Assembly (NCBI GenBank): GCA_018398815.1
Contig: CM031611.1
Coordinates: forward strand, 40,291,411-40,355,410
Direction of reading: 5' to 3'
DNA: 64,000 nucleotides
DNA from: Conus ventricosus
Lineage: Eukaryota; Mollusca; Gastropoda; Neogastropoda; Conidae
This document shows, in pieces, positions 58,681 through 64,000 of this stretch (within the stretch, counting starts at the first letter, position 1; each line of letters begins with the position of its first letter). A program made the position numbers and the translations under genes. Under the pieces are notes generated by a model, which did not search any database, had not been told where the DNA came from, and worked only from the letters and a program-made list of their open reading frames with translations.

Positions 58681-59763
58681 GCATGCAAGCGCGTGTGTTT
58701 GCATGTCCGTGGCTTTTATAAACAAAATATCCAACCACAGATTGTCACTAAATGTGGAATAAATCTCGCTGCATGCAATGAAACAAAAAATGCTAAATGA
58801 AACACTCAACAGGGCATGGAACAGAAATGCTATAACGTAAAACACACAGTATACCATGAAACTGGGCCTCTTTTAAATCGGACAGACTGTACCAAAGTAA
58901 GCAATAACACTTCACATGACACAAACAGTAGGCCATGAAGCATCCTTTACAGAATGAAGTACACACAGGGCAATGAATGGAGCTGCCACATGATACACAG
59001 TGTAGGCCATGAAATGGGAAATACTGAAATAATGAAGCAGAATAGCTCTTGGAAGCTGACTGCAAACCATGAAGTGTCCACTCTAAAAGGAAGCAGGCAA
59101 CAGGCCACAAACTGTACAGGCTAAACGAAGCAAAGTGCAGGCAGTGTAAGGCATGCGCAACACCATGCAGGCTCCCGAACAGTTAATACACTGTACAGAC
59201 TTTCCCAAACACTCTCCCCTTTCAGGCTATAGGTCAACATTAGTTCTGCTCACAATAGATTTCCTTCAACATTGCTGGATGTTTCTCTTCATTGCAATCA
59301 TCGGCCCCATGCACCTGGCTGTCCAAATCAAGACTGTCCAAAACCTTGGTTCTCTGGTGTAAATGCTTAGTTCTGTCTAACCGTTCTCCTCGCAACTAAA
59401 AAAAGTCACATTTGTTAGAACACAATGGGCTTGTCTGTCAGAACTACATGAAAGTGTGCAATATAAACTGAGCAAGAATCAATACGCCTGAATCGATCAA
59501 AAGAGCTGTGTGCTTTGAGTCATGGGCTTGTGGCATGCCCACCCTCTAGATCAGCCATCAGCACAAAGAATGCCAGACTAGGACCAATCAAGACAGCGTT
59601 CAAAGTAAAGCGGCACAATCTTTTTTCATTCATGGAAGCTTTCACACTGGCTGAGTGTATTTCCTGATTAACCCCATTTTACCAGCTTTAAACTGTTCAG
59701 ATTGTGAACTGCTCAGGCTTTCAACTGTTCTTAATCAGTAATACTTAATTTCATTTCTTTGTT

Positions 59764-59767
<4 letters not shown>

Positions 59768-59821
<54 letters not shown>

Positions 59822-59860
59822 AGAGAGAGAGAGAGGGGAGACAGAGAGAGACGGAGAGAG
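59768..59860. repeat. (GA)n microsatellite
   Basis: Nearly pure AG repeats from 59768, with GGGG interruptions after 59818. Confidence 0.95.
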
Positions 59861-59942
59861 ACAGACAGGCAGGCAGGCAAACAGGCACACGAATGGGCAG
59901 ACAGAGAAAAGACAAAAACCATTCTGAGAGCTGTGACAAAAG

Positions 59943-60092
59943 CATAGGCATCTATAGGCCTTTCATTGTGACAGCTGTGATTCATACAGCCTTGTAACAG
60001 AAAGCCATGATTCTAAGCATAGGCATCTATAGGCCTTTCATTGTGACAGCTGTGATTCATACAGCCTTGTAACAGAAAGCCATGATTCTAAC
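59943..60092. repeat. Tandem duplication, about 75 bp x 2
   Basis: CATAGGCATCTATAGGCCTT begins near 59943 and again near 60018. The two copies are essentially identical through GAAAGCCATGATTCTA. Confidence 0.93.
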
Positions 60093-60172
60093 AGTTGTCA
60101 TTCAAATATATATATATCTGTGCTGTATTCCATTTGGCCATGTGCCTCTTTCTGCCTTTTGACTGCTATTTG

Positions 60173-60260
60173 AGAGAGAGAGAGGAAGAGAGAGGAGAGA
60201 GGGAGAGAGGAGAGAGAGAGAGAGAGAAGAGAGAGAGGAGAGAGAGAGAGAGAGAGAGAA
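60173..60260. repeat. Imperfect (GA)n tract
   Basis: AGAGAG blocks broken by GGAAG and GGGAG, running into GTGTGTGG at 60260. Confidence 0.92.
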
Positions 60261-60629
60261 TGTGTGTGGGATGTGTGAGAGTGCATGCAAATTACACATG
60301 CTTGTACATGAACAGATGGGCACGTGTGTGTGAACATTAAGTCTATATGTGCACACATATGTATATTTTCAAGGAAAAAGTGACTTTACTTCATCTAGCC
60401 AGTAGACTACAGTAGCATTACAATTAACCCCTTCCTCTCCATTCCTGCAGATCAGCGTTCCACCCCCCTGACGAAATACAAAACATTCTCTCCATTTTGG
60501 GGGCCCCTCATAAACAATACCAGATGTCTAAATTTTCAGGACCCCTGTGAGAGAGACCTCCCAACACAGTGACAAACTCCATGACCAGCCCTCCTGAGGA
60601 AGGCAACAGGCGGTGATGCCAGTTCTTAC

Positions 60630-60700
60630 CTGATGCTGCTGCTGAGTTCCCTGGGGTACCAGCCATGTTGAGAGGAACCTGAGTGGGCAAGTCCGGTCCC
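60630..60700 (-). CDS. Ikaros-type zinc-finger protein, small exon beside a minisatellite
   Basis: A 71-nt exon (1 + 23 codons + 1) between acceptor GTGTCCACAG (60702-60701 as AG) and donor CATCAG/GTAAGA. It reads GPDLPTQVPLNMAGTPGNSA then AAS. The exit phase matches the exon at 56794. Its first about 35 bases plus the upstream intron form a variant unit of the 69-bp minisatellite that begins at about 60745. For example, TGCCCAC..AGGTTCCT in the exon corresponds to TGCCCACAGGGGTTCCT in the array, and TGTGTCCACAG is shared. Earlier exons must lie beyond 64000, since the entry is split inside a codon. Confidence 0.65.
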
Positions 60701-60744
60701 CTGTGGACACAGTGATCAGGTTTACTGTGAGAACAGTGCACTTT

Positions 60745-62545
60745 ATAAGTGAACCAGTCCCGGCTGTGGACAGGACCCCTGTGGGCATGGGGGGTTCTCT
60801 GTGGACACAGTGTTCAGGTCTACTGTGAGAACAGTGGACAGGAACCCTGCGGGCATGGGGGGTTCTCTGTGGACACAGTGTTCAGGTCTACAATGTGAAC
60901 AGCAGACAGGAACCCCTGTGGGCATGGGGGGTTCTCTGTGGACACAGTGTGGAGGTTTACTGTGAGAACAGCGGACAGGAACCCCTGTGGGCATGGGGGG
61001 TTCTCTGTGGACACAGTGTGGGGGTTTACTGTGAGAACAGTGGACAGGAACCCTGTGGGCATGGGGGGTTCTCTGTGGACACAGTGTGGAGGTTTACTCT
61101 GAGAACAGCGGACAGGAACCCCTGTGGGCATGGGGGGTTCTCTGTGGACACAGTGTGAAGGTTTACTGTGATAACAGTGGACAGGAACCCCTGCGGGCAT
61201 GGGGGGTTCTCTGTGGACACAGTGTTCAGGTCTACAATGTGAACAGCAGACAGGAACCCCTGTGGGCATGGGGGGTTCTCTGTGGACACAGTGTGGAAGT
61301 TTACTGTGAGAACAGTGGACAGGAACCCCTGTGGGCATGGGGGATTCTCTGTGGACACAGTGTGGAGGTTTACTGTGTGAACAGTGGACAGGAACCCCTG
61401 TGGGGACGGGGGGTTCTCTGTGGATACAGTGTTCAGGTCTACTGTGTGAACAGTGGACAGGAACCCCTGTGGGTGTGGGGGGTTCTCTGTGGACACAGTG
61501 TTCAGGTCTACTGTGAGAACAGCGGACAGGAACCCCTGTGGGCGTGAGGGGTCTTCTGTTGACACAGTGTTCAGGTCTACTGTGTGAACAGTGGACAGGA
61601 ATCCCTGTGGGCGTGGGGGGTTCTCTGTGGACACAGTGTTCAAGTTTACTGTGAGAACGGTGGACAGGAACCTGTGTGGGCATGGGGGGTCTTCTGTGGA
61701 CAGTGTTCAGGTCCACTGTGTGAACAGAGGACAGGAACCCCTGTGGGCGTGAGGGGTCTTCTGTTGACACAGTGTTCAGGTCTACTGTGTGAACAGTGGA
61801 CAGGAATCCCTGTGGGCGTGGGGGGTTCTCTGTGGATACAGTGTTCAGGTCTACTGTGTGAACAGTGGACAGGAACCCCTGTGGGCATGGGGGGTTCTCT
61901 GTGGACACAGTGTTCAGGTCTACTGTGTGAACAGTGGACAGGAACCCCTGTGGGCATGGGGGGTTCTCTGTTCTCTGTGGACACAGTGTTCAGGTCTACA
62001 ATGTGAACAGCAGACAGGAACCCCTGTGGGCATGGGGGGTTCTCTGTGGACACAGTGTTCAGGTCTACAATGCGAACAGTGGACAGGAACCCCTGTGGGC
62101 ATGGGGGGTTCTCTGTGGACACAGTGTTCAGGTCTACTGTGTGAACAGTGGACAGGAACCCCTGTGGGCATGGGGGGTTCTCTGTGGACACAGTGTTCAG
62201 GTCTACTGTGTGAACAGTGGACAGGAACCCCTGTGGGCATGGGGGGTTCTCTGTGGACACAGTGTTCAAGTCTACTGTGTGAACAGAGGACAGGAACCCC
62301 TGTGGGCGCGAGGGGTCTTCTGTGGATACAGTGTTCAGGTCTACTGTGTGAACAGCGGACAGGAACCCCTGTGGGGACGGGGGGTTCTCTGTGGATACAG
62401 TGTTCAGGTCTACTGTGTGAACAGTGGACAGGAACCCCTGTGGGGACGGGGGGTTCTCTGTGGACACAGTGTGGAGGTTTACTGTGAGAACAGTGGACAG
62501 GAACCCCTGCGGGCATGGGGGTCCTCTGTGCACACAGTGTTCAGG
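60745..62545. repeat. Minisatellite, 69-bp unit x about 25
   Basis: The unit (+ strand) contains GACAGGAACCCCTGTGGGCA, GGGGGTTCTCTGTGGACACA and GTGTTCAGGTCTACTGTGTG. The period is exactly 69 in most copies (for example 61261 to 61330). Because 69 is divisible by three, frames of 200-362 codons are open on both strands. On the minus strand each unit carries a polypyrimidine-poor but recognisable CTGTGTCCACAG acceptor-like motif in the gene's sense orientation. Confidence 0.96.
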
Positions 62546-63062
62546 TTTACTAGGAGAGCAATGCACTTAGCAGTGAACCAGTCTTGCCTATGGACAGGAA
62601 CCCTGTGCACACAGTGTTCAGGTTTACTAGGAGAGCAATGCACTTAGCAGTGAACCAGTCCTGCCTATGGACAGGAACCTGTGCACACAGTGTTCAGCTT
62701 TACTATGAGAGCAATGCACTTACCAGTGAACCAGTCTGCCTATGGACAGGAACCCTGTGCACACAGTGTTCAGTTTACTAGGAGAGCAATGCACTTACTA
62801 GTGAACCAGTCCTGCCTATGGACAGGAACCCTGTGCACACAGTATTCAGGTTTACTATGAGAGCATGCATTACCAGTGAACCAGTCCTGCCTATGGACAG
62901 GAACCCTGTGCACACAGTGTTCAGCTTTACTATGAGAGCAATGCATTATACTAGTGAACCAGTCCTGGCTATGGACAGGAACCTGTGCACACAGTGTTCA
63001 GGTTTACTATGACAGCAATGCACTTACTAGTGAACCAGTCCTGGCTATAGACAGGAACCCAT
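62546..63062. repeat. Minisatellite, 77-bp unit x about 6, related to the 69-bp unit
   Basis: The unit contains GAGAGCAATGCACTTAGCAG, TGAACCAGTCCTGCCTATGG and ACAGGAACCCTGTGCACACA. The AGTGAACCAGTC...CTGTGGACAGG block also occurs once on the opposite edge of the 69-bp array (about 60738-60780). Confidence 0.93.
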
Positions 63063-64000
63063 GTGGGCATGAATATTGATAGCATCTCAGATAATAGTTC
63101 TGGTATAAGTAATATTGATGGCCTCTCACGAGAGTAGTTCTAGATGAAATATGGATGGCCTCTCAGAGAGCAGTTCTTCTACATGAAATATTGATGGCCT
63201 CTCAGAGAGTAGTTCTCCTATATCATATATGAATATGATGGCCTCTCAGATAGTAGTTCTTCTATTTGAATAGAATGCCTCTCAGAAGAGTTCTCCTTAT
63301 AAAATGGATGGCCTCTCAGATAGTAGTTCTACATGAAAATATTAATATGGATGGCCTCTGAGACAGTAGTTCTCCTACATGAAAATATTAATACGGATGA
63401 CCTCTCAGATAGTAGTTCTCCTACATGAAAATATTAATATGGATGGCCTCTCAGATAGTAGTTCTCCTATATGAAATATGGATGGCCTCTCAGATAGTAG
63501 TTCTCCTATATGAAAAATAATGGATGGCCTCTCAGACAGTAGTTCCTACATGAAAATATTAATTGGATGGCTCTCAGATAGTAGTTCTCCTATATGAATA
63601 TGGATGGCCTCTCATAGTAGTTCTCCTACAGAAAATATTAATATGGATGGCCCTCGTAGTAGTTCGCCAATATAAATGAGGCCTCTCAATAGTCATTTCA
63701 CCCATATGAAAATGATGGCCTCTCAGATAATTTCCTATATGAAAAATAATATGGATGGCCTCTCAGATAGCAGTTTCCTATATGAAATATGGATGGCCTC
63801 TCATAAGTAGTTCTCCAATATGAAATATGGATGCCTCTCAGAGAGTAGTTCTCCTAATGAAATTTGGATGTCCTCTCAAGAAGTAGTTCTCCTATATGAC
63901 AATATGGATGGCCTCTCAAAGAGTAGTTCTATCTTATATGATCCTCTCAGAGATTAGTTCTATTTTAATACTGATAACCCCTCACTCATAGTCTGTCTAC
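63063..64000. repeat. Degenerate minisatellite, about 39-46 bp unit, to window end
   Basis: About 22 copies of GATGGCCTCTCAGATAGTAG followed by TTCTCCTATATGAAATAT. Copies vary strongly in length by 1-5 bp indels, unlike the neighbouring homogeneous arrays. The array continues to the edge of the window. Confidence 0.93.

Larger units (their letters stand above)
56795..60629 (-). other. 3.8-kb intron of the zinc-finger gene
   Basis: Donor CATCAG/GTAAGA (60630/60629) to acceptor TTTTGCAG (56795). It contains a (TG)n tract (58560-58680), (GA)n tracts (59768-59860, 60173-60260) and a 75-bp tandem duplication (59943-60092). No further exon was recognised. Confidence 0.7.

Noticed and set aside
60820..62566. 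Overlapping frames of 200-362 codons (HREPPMPTGVPVHCSHS-type repeats)
   Set aside because: By-product of the 69-bp minisatellite. No codon-level constraint and no flanking unique coding sequence except the small exon at 60630-60700.

Overview
The window is eukaryotic nuclear DNA, most likely from an invertebrate and probably a gastropod mollusc. It has intron-split genes with canonical GT-AG junctions, CA/TG and GA microsatellites, tRNA-derived SINEs, a CR1/jockey-group LINE and several hAT-like DNA transposons. Nothing bacterial or viral is seen: no operons, Shine-Dalgarno sites or CRISPR. The mollusc guess rests on an animal-type genome that carries a urease accessory gene and very abundant minisatellites; it is inference. 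By eye about a third of the window is tandem repeat, so most long open frames are by-products of repeat units whose length is a multiple of three.

Layout. (1) 1-9.6 kb: the 3' half of a UreF-like urease accessory gene on the + strand. One exon (2111-2329) is clear, one (3584-3643) is tentative, and the final exon (about 9515-9595) is recognisable by its C-terminus. Its introns are filled by minisatellites, including a G-rich array of nearly 4 kb in which almost every unit carries a consensus 5' splice site. (2) 11.0-13.2 kb: two more arrays (35 and 46 bp). (3) About 13.4-18.8 kb: a decayed minus-strand hAT-like transposon whose transposase reading path leads into an OTU-type cysteine protease domain; a second TIR element (16223-17244) is inserted in it. 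(4) 19-24 kb: odd low-complexity sequence, a tRNA-derived SINE, a dispersed repeat present twice, and 47-bp and 83-bp arrays. (5) 24-30 kb: no gene seen. (6) 30.2-32.2 kb: a 33-bp array. (7) 34-39.7 kb: a stack of insertions, with a LINE inside a TIR element, inside a BED-finger TIR element, inside a 20-bp minisatellite, and another TIR element just upstream. (8) 39.7-48.2 kb: no gene seen. (9) 48.6-60.7 kb: three exons of an Ikaros-type C2H2 zinc-finger transcription factor on the minus strand, with matching splice phases. (10) 60.7-64 kb: three consecutive minisatellites.

The most notable themes are these. Two unrelated exons (UreF 2111-2329 and the zinc-finger exon 60630-60700) both have their 3' splice site inside the last unit of a tandem array, so the acceptor itself has been amplified. 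At least four TIR elements share hAT-like ends but have 5-6 bp rather than 8-bp target duplications. A very short SINE-like piece of about 50 bp has inserted repeatedly, with 13-bp duplications around the two best copies.
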